Source of the DNA: Pelagibius sp.
GTDB lineage: Bacteria > Pseudomonadota > Alphaproteobacteria > Kiloniellales > Kiloniellaceae
Length of the DNA stretch: 64,000 bases
Assembly (NCBI GenBank): GCA_028280305.1
Contig: JANQMC010000167.1
Span: 16,676 to 80,675, forward strand
Direction of reading: 5' to 3'
Positions 23,561 to 36,747 of this stretch are shown here, piece by piece. How positions within the stretch are numbered: the first letter of the stretch is position 1; each line of letters starts with the position of its first letter. Under the pieces are notes generated by a model. The model made no database searches. It had not been told where the DNA came from and saw only the letters and a list, made by a program, of their open reading frames with translations. Both the position numbers and the translations under genes were made by a program.

Positions 23561-24493
23561 TCAGAGATCCGGCAGTTCGTCGCGGCGCGGCAGGTCGGCA
23601 CCGCGCCGCGCACAAGTGATGCCCGCCGCATCGATCGCGAAAGCGACGACACGGCGGCAGTCTTCAAGTGACAGCGCGCGCAGCCCTGCGCGTGTCGCCC
23701 TGTCCAATTCCTGCAGGCCGCAAAGCAACGCCGCCTGGAAGGTGTCTCCGGCCCCCACGGTATCCACGGTCTCGACCTTTCGGCCGGGTGCCTCGAAAAC
23801 CTCGCCCCGCAGAGAGACCAGGGCCCCCTCGGAGCCCTTGGTTATGACCACGAGTTGGACGCCCTGCCGATGCCAGGCTGTCGCAACGTCGCCAGCTCCA
23901 GCCTTGGGAAAGAGCGTCTCCAGATCTTCGTCACTGACCTTGACGAGATCGGCGGTCTCGGCGAAAGCCTCGACCCGTTCACGCCAACACAGGGCATCCG
24001 GCTCGACATTCAGACGCACATTGGGATCGAGCGAGATCAAGCGCTGGCCGCTCTGCTGTTGCGCAAGCGTCAGGAAGGTGGAACCGGTCGGCTCGACAAC
24101 CAGGGAATAGGAACCGAAGTGCAGCCCGGTGATATCTTCGGCAAGGTTCGGGAGATCAACCAGGTTCAACACCCGGTCCGCCGCCTCATGGCCGTAAAAG
24201 CTGTAGTGCGGAACGCCGGCGGGATCGAGCCCGACCAGCGCCAAGGTGGTGGGATTGGCTTTGCCGATGACGTGACGGGTATCGACCCCTTCCTCGCGCA
24301 ACACCCGCTCCAGCCGCCGGCCCAGCGGATCTTCGGATATCCCGCCGAAGAGCGCCGCCTCACGCCCCAGGCGCGAAAGACCGATCGTGACATTGAAAGG
24401 CGAGCCGCCGATGCGCGCATCCAGGGTGAAGCCGGTAGCCGTCTCTTCGGCGGGGAAAACGTCGTAGAGAGCCTCGCCGCAAATCAAAAACAT
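23561..24493 (-). CDS. frcK: Fructokinase (PfkB family)
   Basis: 310 residues from ATG 24493. A ribokinase-fold sugar kinase: N-terminal GGSPFNVTIGLSRLG, substrate-lid residues, and the C-terminal anion hole with catalytic aspartate in DTVGAGDTFQAALL. It phosphorylates fructose after import by the adjacent frc transporter; the gene order frcB-frcC-frcA-frcK is the one described in Sinorhizobium meliloti. It is separated from frcA by 114 bases containing a strong hairpin with a T-run on the coding strand, so its expression may be reduced or independent. Confidence 0.8.
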   Translation of the reverse strand: MFLICGEALYDVFPAEETATGFTLDARIGGSPFNVTIGLSRLGREAALFGGISEDPLGRRLERVLREEGVDTRHVIGKANPTTLALVGLDPAGVPHYSFYGHEAADRVLNLVDLPNLAEDITGLHFGSYSLVVEPTGSTFLTLAQQQSGQRLISLDPNVRLNVEPDALCWRERVEAFAETADLVKVSDEDLETLFPKAGAGDVATAWHRQGVQLVVITKGSEGALVSLRGEVFEAPGRKVETVDTVGAGDTFQAALLCGLQELDRATRAGLRALSLEDCRRVVAFAIDAAGITCARRGADLPRRDELPDL

Positions 24494-24520
24494 GCCGTAC
24501 AATTCCTAGCTGAAAAAAGT

Positions 24521-24553
24521 GGGGCGCGAAGTCAGAGATCTATATCGCGCCCC
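24521..24553 (-). terminator. Hairpin with T-run between frcA and frcK
   Basis: Perfect nine-base arms GGGGCGCGA (24521-24529) and TCGCGCCCC (24545-24553) with a 15-base loop. On the minus strand it is followed by ACTTTTTT, as in an intrinsic terminator. A second, weaker hairpin (CGGCGGT 24562-24568 with ACCGCCG 24582-24588) lies just upstream in the transcript. Likely a partial terminator that lowers frcK expression relative to the transporter. Confidence 0.75.
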
Positions 24554-24607
24554 AGGCAAGTCGGCGGTCCGCCATGGCCGAACCGCCGCAGGGAGAGTCC
24601 GTTGGTC

Positions 24608-25408
24608 CTAATTCAAAACCGCCCCTTCCGGCAGTGCCATCTCCGCCGGCGGATCCATCGCGCCGGTCATGATGGCCACGGCATCGGACATGGAGAAGTC
24701 CTGGGGGCGGATGACCGCGTGTCGCCTGCTCAGCCGGTGAATATGGATGCGGTCGGCAACCTCGAAGACATGCGGCATGTTGTGGGAGATCAAGACAATG
24801 GGCATGCCGCGCGCCTTCACGTCCTGGATCAGCTCCAACACCCGGCGGCTCTCCTTCACGCCCAGCGCCGCCGTGGGTTCGTCCATGATGACGAACTTGG
24901 TGGCAAAGGCAGCGGCGCGCGCCACCGCCACGCCCTGGCGCTGTCCGCCCGACAGAGTCTCGACGGCCTGGGTAATGGACTGAACGGTCATCAAGCCGAG
25001 TTCGGTCAGCTTGTCGCGCGCAAAGTCGCGCATTTTCTTCTTGTCGAGCATCTTGAAGACGGAGCCGGCAATACCTTCCTTGTGAATCTCGCGGCCGAGA
25101 AACATGTTGTCGGCGATCGACAGAGCCGGCGACAGGGCGAGGTTCTGATAAACGGTTTCGATACCCGCGTCCCGCGCTTCCATCGGCGAGGCAAAGCGGA
25201 TCTCTTCACCGTCCAAACGGATCTCGCCTTCATCGATCTGAACGGCGCCGCAAAGCGCCTTCACCAGGGTTGACTTGCCGGCACCGTTGTCGCCGATGAT
25301 CGCCAGCACCTCACCGGGAAAGAGGTCGAAGTCGGCGCTATCCATGGCCGTCACACGGCCGTAGCGCTTTGTGAGGCCGCGGCCGGTCATAACAGGTTTC
25401 AGGCTCAT
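24608..25408 (-). CDS. frcA: Fructose ABC transporter ATP-binding protein
   Basis: 266 residues from ATG 25408. Walker A GDNGAGKST, signature LSGGQRQGVAVARA, Walker B FVIMDEPTAALG. It is a single nucleotide-binding domain like FrcA, not the double-domain RbsA/XylG type (about 500 residues). It powers fructose import in the cytoplasmic face of the inner membrane. Its ATG overlaps the frcC stop by three bases, giving translational coupling. Confidence 0.85.
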   Translation of the reverse strand: MSLKPVMTGRGLTKRYGRVTAMDSADFDLFPGEVLAIIGDNGAGKSTLVKALCGAVQIDEGEIRLDGEEIRFASPMEARDAGIETVYQNLALSPALSIADNMFLGREIHKEGIAGSVFKMLDKKKMRDFARDKLTELGLMTVQSITQAVETLSGGQRQGVAVARAAAFATKFVIMDEPTAALGVKESRRVLELIQDVKARGMPIVLISHNMPHVFEVADRIHIHRLSRRHAVIRPQDFSMSDAVAIMTGAMDPPAEMALPEGAVLN

Positions 25409-26628
25409 GCGCTTACCCTCCGGATCCACTGGTCCATGGCTACAGCGACAATGATGAGAAGGCCGACGGCAAAGGTCTGCCATAGGACGTCGACGCCCCC
25501 GAGCTTGAGGCCGGAGCGGAACACGCCGACAATCAAGGCGCCGAAAAGGGTGCCGAAGATCGCCCCGCGGCCGCCGAACAGGGAGGTGCCGCCGATCACG
25601 ACCGCCGTAATTGCATCGAGATTGCCTTCGTAGAACGATTGCGGGGAGGCGGAACCGACGCGGCCGATGGCCGCCCAGCCGCCAAGCGCACAGAGGAAGC
25701 CGGCGGCCCCGTAAACCGACAGCAGCACCCGGTCGGTGCGGATGCCGGAAAGCTCCGCCGCCTCCCGGTCATCGCCCACGGCGTAGACCGCCCTTCCCCA
25801 GGCCGTCCAGTTCAAGGCGTACCAGAGAACGATGAAGATGCCGACCATCAGGAAAGAGCCCAGAGTGAACTGCGCGCCCAGCAACTCGACCCTGAGGCCG
25901 AAGATCTTCAACAGCGGCGCCGTCGCATCGATATCCTGGCTGCGAACCGTTTCGGACTCCGAATACCAGAGATTGAGGGCGAAGAAGATCGACCAGGCCC
26001 CCAGGGTAACGATGAAGGGCGGCAGCCGCAGTTCCAGCGCCGGCCCGAAATTCAGCCATCCGATGGCAAGGCCGGCGATCATGCCGATCGGCACGACATA
26101 GATGAGCGGCAGATCGAGGCCCAGCAGGAAAACCCAGGAAAGCACCGCGACGGCAATGGGCACCAGGCGCGCCCGCGTTGCCAAGCTGCCGTTGAAGAGG
26201 CCACAGGCAAGCCCGACGCCGAGGCCGATGACAACGGCCAGAATCGCGGGCACATCGCCCTGAACCGCGAGGCGGCCCATCACCATGTAGCTCAGCACCA
26301 TGATCGCGGCGACGCTGAGGTCGATGCCGGCGGTCAGAATGACGAGCGTCTGGGCGGCGCCCAGAATGCCGATGATCGTGACCTGCTGGATGATGAGCGA
26401 GAGATTGAACGCCGAGAAGAAGTTGTTGGCGATGACCCCGAAGACAAGGCAAGAGAGAATCAGAACCACCACCGGCGCAGCAGTCGGATTGGCGTGCAGG
26501 AAGTGATGGAATTTCGCCAGCGGTGAGGTGTCCCGCATCTCGAAAGACGCGGCCTCGGTTGAACTCTGATCGAGGACTTTCTCGAAATCCTGAGGTCCGC
26601 GCGGCGGCACTGCCCGGTCGTCGGCCAT
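25405..26628 (-). CDS. frcC: Fructose ABC transporter permease
   Basis: 407 residues from ATG 26628. A ribose/xylose-type (RbsC-like) permease with about ten helices: FSAFNLSLIIQQVTIIGILGAAQTLVILTAGIDLSV near the N-terminus and the family hallmark VGDDREAAELSGIRTDRVLLSVYGAAGFLCALGG later on, then GGTSLFGGRGAIFGTLFGALIVGVFRSGL. A long hydrophilic N-terminal tail (about 45 residues) precedes the first helix. It sits behind a strong hairpin that separates it from frcB. Confidence 0.85.
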   Translation of the reverse strand: MADDRAVPPRGPQDFEKVLDQSSTEAASFEMRDTSPLAKFHHFLHANPTAAPVVVLILSCLVFGVIANNFFSAFNLSLIIQQVTIIGILGAAQTLVILTAGIDLSVAAIMVLSYMVMGRLAVQGDVPAILAVVIGLGVGLACGLFNGSLATRARLVPIAVAVLSWVFLLGLDLPLIYVVPIGMIAGLAIGWLNFGPALELRLPPFIVTLGAWSIFFALNLWYSESETVRSQDIDATAPLLKIFGLRVELLGAQFTLGSFLMVGIFIVLWYALNWTAWGRAVYAVGDDREAAELSGIRTDRVLLSVYGAAGFLCALGGWAAIGRVGSASPQSFYEGNLDAITAVVIGGTSLFGGRGAIFGTLFGALIVGVFRSGLKLGGVDVLWQTFAVGLLIIVAVAMDQWIRRVSA

Positions 26629-26658
26629 AGCGATTCCTCCCAAGACTTTTGGTTATTG

Positions 26659-26683
26659 GGGGAGGCGCGGCGAACGCCTCCCC
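26659..26683 (-). promoter_or_regulatory. Hairpin in the frcB-frcC spacer (mRNA stabiliser or attenuator)
   Basis: GGGGAGGCG (26659-26667) and CGCCTCCCC (26675-26683) form a perfect nine-pair stem with a seven-base loop. There is no T-run on the transcribed strand, so it is more like the 3'-end stabilisers that keep binding-protein mRNA more abundant than permease mRNA than a full terminator. Confidence 0.75.
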
Positions 26684-26726
26684 ATGCTTTCTCGAGTACC
26701 GGTAGCTTACCCGGTGAGGCGGGTCA

Positions 26727-27764
26727 TCAGCCCCAGCACTTCTTCAGGGCCTCTTCGGAGGTGATCGAAGGAATGCCGTCGACCGGTTCGTCGGTGACCA
26801 GCTCGACACCCGTATTGTAGAAGCTCAACCCTTCGGAATTCGCCGGCTTCACGCCCGTCTTGGCGTATTCAGCCACCGCTTCCACGCCCAGCGAGGCCAT
26901 CAGCAGAGGGAATTGCATGGAGGTCGCCCCGATAACCCCGTCCTTCACGTTCTGGACGCCGGGGCAACCGCCGTCGACCGAGACGATCAGCACCTGATCG
27001 GCCAGCCCGAAAGACTTCAGGCCCTCATAGGCACCCGCCGCCGCCGGCTCGTTGATGGTGTGGATCACGTTGATGCCCGGATCCTTCTGCAACAGGTTCT
27101 CGATGGCGGTGCGCCCGCCCTCTTCCGAGCCCAGCGTCGAATCGCCGCCGACGATCCGCGGATCGTCTTCATCGTACATCCTGTCGATGTTCTTCACATC
27201 GACGCCGAAGCCTTTAAGGAAGCCCTGGTTGCGCAGGACATCCACGGTGATCTGCGCCTCGGAGAGGTCGAGCGTGGCAATCTTCGCCTTTGTCGTGTCG
27301 CCCATCTTGGCGGCGGCCCATTGACCGATCAGCTCGCCGGCCCTGAAGTTATCGGTTGCGAAGGTGGCGTCCGCGGAGTCCGCGGGATCGAAGGGCGTGT
27401 CCAGGGCAATAACCAGAAGCCCGGCTTCGCGCGCCCGCTTCACCGTGTCGGCAAGACCGGCCGGGTCGGAGGGGGTGATCAGGATGCCCTTGGCCCCGGC
27501 GGCGACCAGACTCTCGATGGCCTCGATCTGGGCCTCGTTGTCGCCATCGTATTTGCCGGCGAAGGTGCGCAGCTCGACACCCATCTCCTTGGCCTTGGCC
27601 TCGGCACCCTGGCGCATTTTCACGAAGAAGGGATTGGTGTTGGTCTTGGTGATCAGGCCGACGATGACATCCTCGGCCAGAACCGGCATTGCGAAGCCGC
27701 TCATCGCGAGCAGGCCTGCAGCGGTCAGGGTTCCAAAAAGCCCGGCTTTCTTGGCGGTTTTCAT
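26727..27764 (-). CDS. frcB: Fructose ABC transporter substrate-binding protein
   Basis: 345 residues from ATG 27764, after a GGGAGGA site. A signal peptide ([25 protein letters not shown]) is followed by a type I periplasmic binding protein of the ribose/fructose group ([93 protein letters not shown]). First gene of the frcBCA-frcK unit, with its own sigma70-type promoter at 27865-27893. Confidence 0.85.
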   Translation of the reverse strand: MKTAKKAGLFGTLTAAGLLAMSGFAMPVLAEDVIVGLITKTNTNPFFVKMRQGAEAKAKEMGVELRTFAGKYDGDNEAQIEAIESLVAAGAKGILITPSDPAGLADTVKRAREAGLLVIALDTPFDPADSADATFATDNFRAGELIGQWAAAKMGDTTKAKIATLDLSEAQITVDVLRNQGFLKGFGVDVKNIDRMYDEDDPRIVGGDSTLGSEEGGRTAIENLLQKDPGINVIHTINEPAAAGAYEGLKSFGLADQVLIVSVDGGCPGVQNVKDGVIGATSMQFPLLMASLGVEAVAEYAKTGVKPANSEGLSFYNTGVELVTDEPVDGIPSITSEEALKKCWG

Positions 27765-27864
27765 AGCGGTAGTCCTCCCTTGGGGCGTGACGTGTTTTCC
27801 GTTTCGTTTTTTCGGAGTTTTACCTGCCGACCCGATCCCCGGGCCAACCACTCCCTATGTTCCG

Positions 27865-27893
27865 ATTTAAACGCTGGCCGTGTGCCTTGTCAA
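27865..27893 (-). promoter_or_regulatory. Sigma70-type promoter of frcB
   Basis: On the minus strand TTGACA (27893-27888) is followed by exactly 17 bases and then TTAAAT (27870-27865), a perfect -35 and a 4-of-6 -10 element, 100 bases upstream of the frcB ATG. Just upstream of the -35 box lies an AT-rich imperfect inverted repeat (CAATAA 27891-27896, TTATTG 27916-27921). Confidence 0.7.
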
Positions 27894-27921
27894 TAAATAA
27901 ATCAAATTGAGTTTCTTATTG
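27891..27921. promoter_or_regulatory. Candidate ROK-regulator site at the frcB promoter
   Basis: An imperfect inverted repeat with outer arms CAATAA and TTATTG and an inner TCAA-A-TTGA, overlapping the frcB -35 box. It shares ATAAATCA and a following TTATT with the inverted repeat upstream of the ROK-family gene at 36748. The rest of the 280-base gap up to glgC (27765-28044) shows only the promoter above and the glgC ribosome-binding site. Confidence 0.45.
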
Positions 27922-28044
27922 GCAACAGCACGGAAATGAACCATGATGACCGCGAATAAACAGCACCGCCGAAGGCCGCGGCGCTCTATATTGAGCGGCA
28001 CAGACCCGAAAACGGGCCGGCGGGGTCACCAAGGGAGAAAATCG

Positions 28045-29313
28045 ATGAAGACAATCCAAGGCGGCACCGGGACCCTGACCCGGCAATCGATGGCCTTTGT
28101 CCTGGCCGGCGGCCGCGGCAGCCGGCTCGAGGAATTGACGGACCGCCGCGCCAAGCCGGCGGTCTATTTCGGCGGCAAGAGCCGGATCATCGACTTCGCC
28201 CTCTCCAATGCGGTGAATTCCGGCATTCGCCGGATCGGTGTGGCGACCCAATACAAGGCCCACAGTCTGATCCGTCATTTGCAGCGCGGTTGGAACTTTT
28301 TCCGGGCAGAGCGGAATGAAATGCTCGATATCCTCCCCGCCTCCCAGCGTGTCGACGAAGGGCATTGGTACCTGGGCACCGCCGATGCCGTGACCCAGAA
28401 CATCGACATCATTGAAAGCTACGGCGTGAAGTACCTCGTCGTGCTGGCCGGCGACCACATCTACAAGATGGATTACGGGGTCATGCTCGCCCAGCACGTC
28501 GATTCCGGCGCCGACGTGACCGTCGGCTGCATAGAGGTGCCGCGCATGGAGGCGACGGGCTTCGGCGTCATGCATGTCGACGAAACCTCGCGCATCATCG
28601 ACTTCGTCGAGAAACCGGCCGATCCGCCGGCGATCCCCGGCAAACCCGACCAGGCTCTGGCATCCATGGGCATCTATGTCTTCGAGACGGCCTTTCTGAT
28701 CGACCTGCTGCACAAGGATGCCGCCGACCCGGACTCAGACCACGACTTCGGCAAGAACCTCATTCCCAGCCTGGTGAAAAACGGCAAGGCCGTCGCCCAC
28801 AGGTTCTCCGATTCCTGCGTCATCACAGGCACAGAGAAACAGCCCTACTGGCGCGATGTCGGCACCGTCGATTCCTTCTGGCAGGCCAACATCGACCTGA
28901 CGAACTTCGAACCGGAGCTCGATATCTACTCGCAGGACTGGCCAATCTGGACTTACAGCGAGGTGACGCCACCGGCCAAATTCATCCATGACGAGGACGA
29001 CCGGCGCGGTTCCGCGGTCTCCTCCATGGTCTCCGGCGGCTGCATCATTTCCGGGTCCAACGTCTCCGAAAGCCTGCTCTTCACCGGCGTGCACTGCCAT
29101 TCCTACAGTCACCTGGACAAGGTGGTCGCCCTGCCCTACTGCACCATCAACCGCAATGCCCGGCTGACCAACGTCGTGCTCGATCGCGGTGTTTCCGTAC
29201 CCGAAGGGCTGGTGGTGGGTGACGATCCCGAAGAAGACGCACGGCATTTTCGGGTCACGGCAAACGGCGTGACCCTTGTCACGCAAAACATGATTGACAG
29301 CATGAACCGCTGA
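28045..29313 (+). CDS. glgC: Glucose-1-phosphate adenylyltransferase (ADP-glucose pyrophosphorylase)
   Basis: 422 residues from ATG 28045, after AAGGGAG. It makes ADP-glucose from ATP and glucose-1-phosphate, the committed step of glycogen synthesis. Nucleotide-binding motif [39 protein letters not shown], the [12 protein letters not shown] loop, [10 protein letters not shown] and the C-terminal left-handed beta-helix region are intact. It opens the glycogen gene cluster and is divergent from frcB, so fructose-derived hexose phosphate may feed this locus. Confidence 0.9.
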   Translation: MKTIQGGTGTLTRQSMAFVLAGGRGSRLEELTDRRAKPAVYFGGKSRIIDFALSNAVNSGIRRIGVATQYKAHSLIRHLQRGWNFFRAERNEMLDILPASQRVDEGHWYLGTADAVTQNIDIIESYGVKYLVVLAGDHIYKMDYGVMLAQHVDSGADVTVGCIEVPRMEATGFGVMHVDETSRIIDFVEKPADPPAIPGKPDQALASMGIYVFETAFLIDLLHKDAADPDSDHDFGKNLIPSLVKNGKAVAHRFSDSCVITGTEKQPYWRDVGTVDSFWQANIDLTNFEPELDIYSQDWPIWTYSEVTPPAKFIHDEDDRRGSAVSSMVSGGCIISGSNVSESLLFTGVHCHSYSHLDKVVALPYCTINRNARLTNVVLDRGVSVPEGLVVGDDPEEDARHFRVTANGVTLVTQNMIDSMNR

Positions 29314-29394
29314 ACGGCCCAGTACCAAACAAGGCGCCTTGCCCCAAAAGCTTTTCAACTCTCTTACTCTGACCCCTCCTGGAATTCTTGCTGC

Positions 29395-30840
29395 ATGAAG
29401 GTTCTGTTCGTCGCATCGGAATGCGTCCCCTTCATCAAGACCGGCGGCCTCGCCGACGTCGTGGGTGCCCTGCCCGCGGCGCTGGCCTCTGAGGGGGTCG
29501 AGGCCCGGGTGCTGCTGCCCGCCTATCCCGCGGTGAAAGCCGCCTTGCCCAAAGCAAAAGTCTTGAGACAGTTTCCGCGTTCTTTCGGCGGGCGTGGGCA
29601 GTTGATCGCCGGCAAGGCGGCGGGCCTGGATGTCATTGCCCTGGAGGCCCCGCATCTCTACGACCGCCCCGGCAATCCCTACCTCGCTGCGAACGGCAAG
29701 GACTGGCCGGACAATCACCTGCGCTACGGCGCCCTCTGCCGCGTCGCCGCCCGCATTGCGGTGGAAGGCTGTGACGGCTGGCAGCCGGATGTGGTGCATC
29801 TCCACGACTGGCAGGCCGGATTGACCGCGGCCTATCTGAAACTCGGTCGCCGCGCCGCGCCGCCCTGCGTCACCACGATCCACAACATCGCCTTCCAAGG
29901 GCTCTTCCCGGAGAAGACCGTGGAGACGCTCGGTCTGCCGGAAAAGGGCTTTCATCCAGAGGGCTTCGAATACTTCGGCAAGCTCGGCTTTCTGAAAGCG
30001 GGCCTTGTCTATGCGGAGCGGATCACCACCGTCAGCCCGACCTACGCCCGGGAGCTAACCAGCGCCGAGTTCGGTATGGGCCTGGAAGGAGTCATCGCCG
30101 CCCGGCGGACCCAGGTCAGCGGAATCCTCAATGGCATCGACCTTGATATCTGGAACCCCGCAGCCGATCCGGAAATCGCCAAAACCTACTCCGCCAAAGC
30201 CCCGGCCGGAAAAGCCGCCAACCGGAAGGCCCTGGCAGAACGCTTCAAGCTGGACCCGGACAGCCGCGCGCCGCTGTTCTGCGTCGTCAGCCGCCTGACT
30301 CGGCAAAAGGGCCTCGACCTGTTGCTCGAAGCCTTGCCGCGTCTCATCGGGCGGGGCGCGAGCCTGGCGGTGCTCGGCTCCGGCGACGCCGATCTGGAAG
30401 CTGCCTATACGGCCGCCGCGCGCGAAAACCCGGGCCGGCTGGGCGTGGTGATCGGCTATGACGAGGCCCTGTCTCACCTGATGCAGGCGGGGGCGGACTC
30501 GATCCTGGTGCCATCGCGCTTCGAGCCCTGCGGCCTGACCCAGCTCTATGGTTTGCGTTACGGCACCCTGCCGCTGGTCGCGCGCACCGGCGGTCTGGCC
30601 GACACCGTGATCGACGCCAACGAGGCCGCGCTTCAGGCCGGCGTTGCCACAGGGTTTCAGTTCGCCCCCGTCGCCACCGCGCCGCTGGCCGATGCCATCG
30701 ACCGCTGCTGCGATGCTTTTGCCGACTCCAAGGCCTGGGGCGCCATGGTGCGGCGCGCGATGAAGCATCCGGTCGGCTGGGAAACCTCCGCCGCCGCCTA
30801 TGCGAAGGTCTATCGGGAGATGATCGAGGCCCAACGATGA
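29395..30840 (+). CDS. glgA: Glycogen synthase (GT5)
   Basis: 481 residues, ADP-glucose-dependent starch/glycogen synthase with the N-terminal KTGGLADVVGALP signature and the C-terminal nucleotide-sugar site (VVSRLTRQKGLDLLLEALP; VPSRFEPCGLTQLYGLRYGTLPLVARTGGLADTV). It starts 81 bases after glgC; the spacer carries two small palindromes, CAAGGCGCCTTG and AAAAGCTTTT. Its last codons form the first unit of a 17-bp tandem repeat that continues into glgX. Confidence 0.9.
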   Translation: MKVLFVASECVPFIKTGGLADVVGALPAALASEGVEARVLLPAYPAVKAALPKAKVLRQFPRSFGGRGQLIAGKAAGLDVIALEAPHLYDRPGNPYLAANGKDWPDNHLRYGALCRVAARIAVEGCDGWQPDVVHLHDWQAGLTAAYLKLGRRAAPPCVTTIHNIAFQGLFPEKTVETLGLPEKGFHPEGFEYFGKLGFLKAGLVYAERITTVSPTYARELTSAEFGMGLEGVIAARRTQVSGILNGIDLDIWNPAADPEIAKTYSAKAPAGKAANRKALAERFKLDPDSRAPLFCVVSRLTRQKGLDLLLEALPRLIGRGASLAVLGSGDADLEAAYTAAARENPGRLGVVIGYDEALSHLMQAGADSILVPSRFEPCGLTQLYGLRYGTLPLVARTGGLADTVIDANEAALQAGVATGFQFAPVATAPLADAIDRCCDAFADSKAWGAMVRRAMKHPVGWETSAAAYAKVYREMIEAQR

Positions 30841-30903
30841 AGGCGGTCCAAAGATGAAGACGGCCCAATGATGAAGGTGGCGCAGCGATGAAGGGGACAA
30901 ACG
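30819..30903. repeat. Five 17-bp tandem units spanning the glgA end and glgX start
   Basis: Units start exactly 17 bases apart at 30819, 30836, 30853, 30870 and 30887, each opening GATGA (GATGAAG in the last four) followed by a variable GGCGG/ACGG/GGTGG-CC core. The glgA stop codon lies at the border of the first two units, and the glgX ATG at 30888 is the ATG of the fifth. Since 17 is not a multiple of three, each unit offers an ATG in a different frame. Confidence 0.85.
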
Positions 30904-32983
30904 AGTCCATCCTCCGCGCCGGGCAGCCCCATCCCCTGGGACTGCAGTGGGACGGCGAAGGCGCCAACATCGCCGTCTTTTCCGAACATGCCACGAAGAT
31001 CGAGCTTTGCCTGTTCTCCGACGACGGAGAGAAGGAAACGGCGCGGCTGGCTTTGCCGGAGAAAACCGGTCCGGTCTGGCACGGTTACCTGCCGGGCCTG
31101 CTGCCGGGCAGCCTCTATGGGCTGCGTGCCCACGGCCCTTTCGCCCCGGAGCAGGGTCATCGCTTCAATCCCAACAAACTGTTGCTCGACCCCTACGCCC
31201 GTGCGCTGAGCGGCAGGGTGGTGGCCGGCGATACCACTCTTGGCTACGACCCTGCGGCGGCCGAGGAGGATCTGTCCTTTTCGACCAAAAACAGTGCCGC
31301 GGAGATGCCCAAGTGTGTGGTCACCGAGACCCCGGCGGCGGTCTCTCCCGACGAGCGGCCCAACACCGCCTCGGCCGACACGGTGATCTATGAAGCGCAC
31401 CCCAAGGGCCTGACCCAACTCTGGGAGCGGGTGCCACCGGCTCTGCGCGGCAGCTACGAGGGTCTCGGCGCCGACCCGGTGCTGGAGCACCTCACCGCCC
31501 TCGGCGTCACGGCGATCGAACTGATGCCGGTCCAGGCCTTCGTCGATGACCGTTGGCTGGTGAAAAAAGGTCTGGTGAATTACTGGGGTTACAATTCCAT
31601 CAGCTTCTTCACACCCGAGCCACGCTACTTCGGCCCGGGCGGCATCGCCGGCTTCCGCGAAACAATGCGCCGGCTCCATGGCGCCGGGATCGAGGTCATT
31701 CTGGATGTCGTCTACAACCACACTGCAGAAGGCGATCAGACCGGCCCCACCCTGTCATTCCGCGGCCTCGACAACGCGAGCTACTATCGCCTGCAGCAGG
31801 ATCATGCGCGCTACTACGTGAACGAAACCGGCTGCGGCAACACTCTGAACGTCGCCCACCCCTTCGTGTTGCGGCTGGTGATCGACAGCCTGCGCTGGTG
31901 GGTCGAAGCGATGGGCATAGACGGCTTTCGCTTCGACCTCGCCACCACCCTGGGACGGGAAGCCCAAGGTTTCGACGCCGCCGGCGGCTTTTTCGATGCC
32001 CTGCGTCAGGACCCGGTGCTGGCCGGGGTCAAGCTGATCGCCGAACCCTGGGATCTCGGACCCGGCGGCTATCGCCTCGGCGCATTCCCGCCGGAGTTTG
32101 CCGAATGGAACGATGCCTTCCGCGACGGCCTGCGCAAGTTCTGGCGCGGCGATGCACACAGCGCCCAGGAAATAGCCGAGCGATTGCTGGGCTCGGCAAG
32201 CACCTTCGACCGCGACGGCCGGCGCAGTTGGGCCTCGATAAACTTCGCCGCCTGTCACGACGGTTTCAGTCTCGCCGATGTCGCGGCTTATGCGGAAAAG
32301 CACAATGAGGCCAACGGCGAGGACAATCGCGACGGCCACCACGAAAACTACAGCGACAACTGCGGCGTCGAGGGAGAGACCGACGACCCGGAAATCCGCC
32401 TGCGCCGCGCCCAGCGCCAGCGCAACCTGCTGTCGACGGTTTTCCTCGCCCAGGGTACGCCGATGCTGCTGGCCGGCGATGAAATCGGCGCCAGCCAGCA
32501 AGGCAACAACAACGCTTACTGCCAGGACAACGAAATCAGCTGGATCGACTGGTCATCGGCCGACAATGCCCTGCTCGGCTTCACCCGGCGGCTGATCGCC
32601 TTTCGCAAGACTCATCCTTGTCTCAGGCAGAGTTGGTTCCTGCACGGGGGAAAGCGCCGGCAGGACGGCGAACCGGATGTGGCCTGGCTGGGCTTTGACG
32701 GCAACCCGGTCAACTGGAGCGACCCGGGCCTCGAAGGCTTTTGCCTCTTGCTGCGGGAGTCAGCGGAAGCACCGGCCTATGCGACCGACGGCGACGTGGT
32801 GTTTTTGGTCTTCAACGGCTGCTTCAAGCCGGTGACAGCGCAACTACCGCCGCTGTCCGGCGACAGGGTCTGGGTGCGCGCCCTCGATACGGCGCAGCCG
32901 GAATCGAGCCGGGCCGTTTGCAGCGGCAGGACCCAGACGATCCCGGCCCAGGCTGTGGTCGCATTCGAAACCGGAACCGTCCT

Positions 32984-32987
<4 letters not shown>
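30888..32987 (+). CDS. glgX: Glycogen debranching enzyme
   Basis: 699 residues, GH13 isoamylase-type enzyme that removes short alpha-1,6 branches left by phosphorylase. N-terminal CBM48 (PHPLGLQWDGEGANIAVFSEHATKIELCLF), then the catalytic barrel with DVVYNHTAEG, nucleophile Asp350 (GFRFDLA), acid/base Glu386 (AEPWDLG) and the transition-state aspartate in CHDGFSL. The start codon comes from a 17-bp tandem repeat; there is little room for a separate ribosome-binding site, though the repeat itself supplies GAAGG and AAGGGG. It overlaps malQ by four bases. Confidence 0.9.
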
Positions 32988-36690
<3,703 letters not shown>

Positions 36691-36699
36691 CCTGCCGCG

Positions 36700-36725
36700 A
36701 AATAATAAATCACCAAGAATTATTT
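36700..36725. promoter_or_regulatory. Inverted repeat upstream of the ROK regulator (probable own operator)
   Basis: AAATAAT (36700-36706) and ATTATTT (36719-36725) are perfect seven-base arms around a 12-base spacer holding AAATCACCAAG. It fills the AT-rich gap between pgm and the ROK gene and resembles the site at the frcB promoter. Confidence 0.6.
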
Positions 36726-36747
36726 GCTTGAAATGGGAGAAAACAGC

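Noticed and set aside
24008..24020. Signs of insertion sequences, prophage or integrated elements anywhere in the window
   Set aside because: I searched for transposase, integrase and phage motifs and for long terminal inverted repeats and saw none; this position is only a placeholder inside frcK.
30819..30903. CRISPR or clustered operator array
   Set aside because: The units are directly adjacent with no spacers and overlap two reading frames; this is a microduplication.
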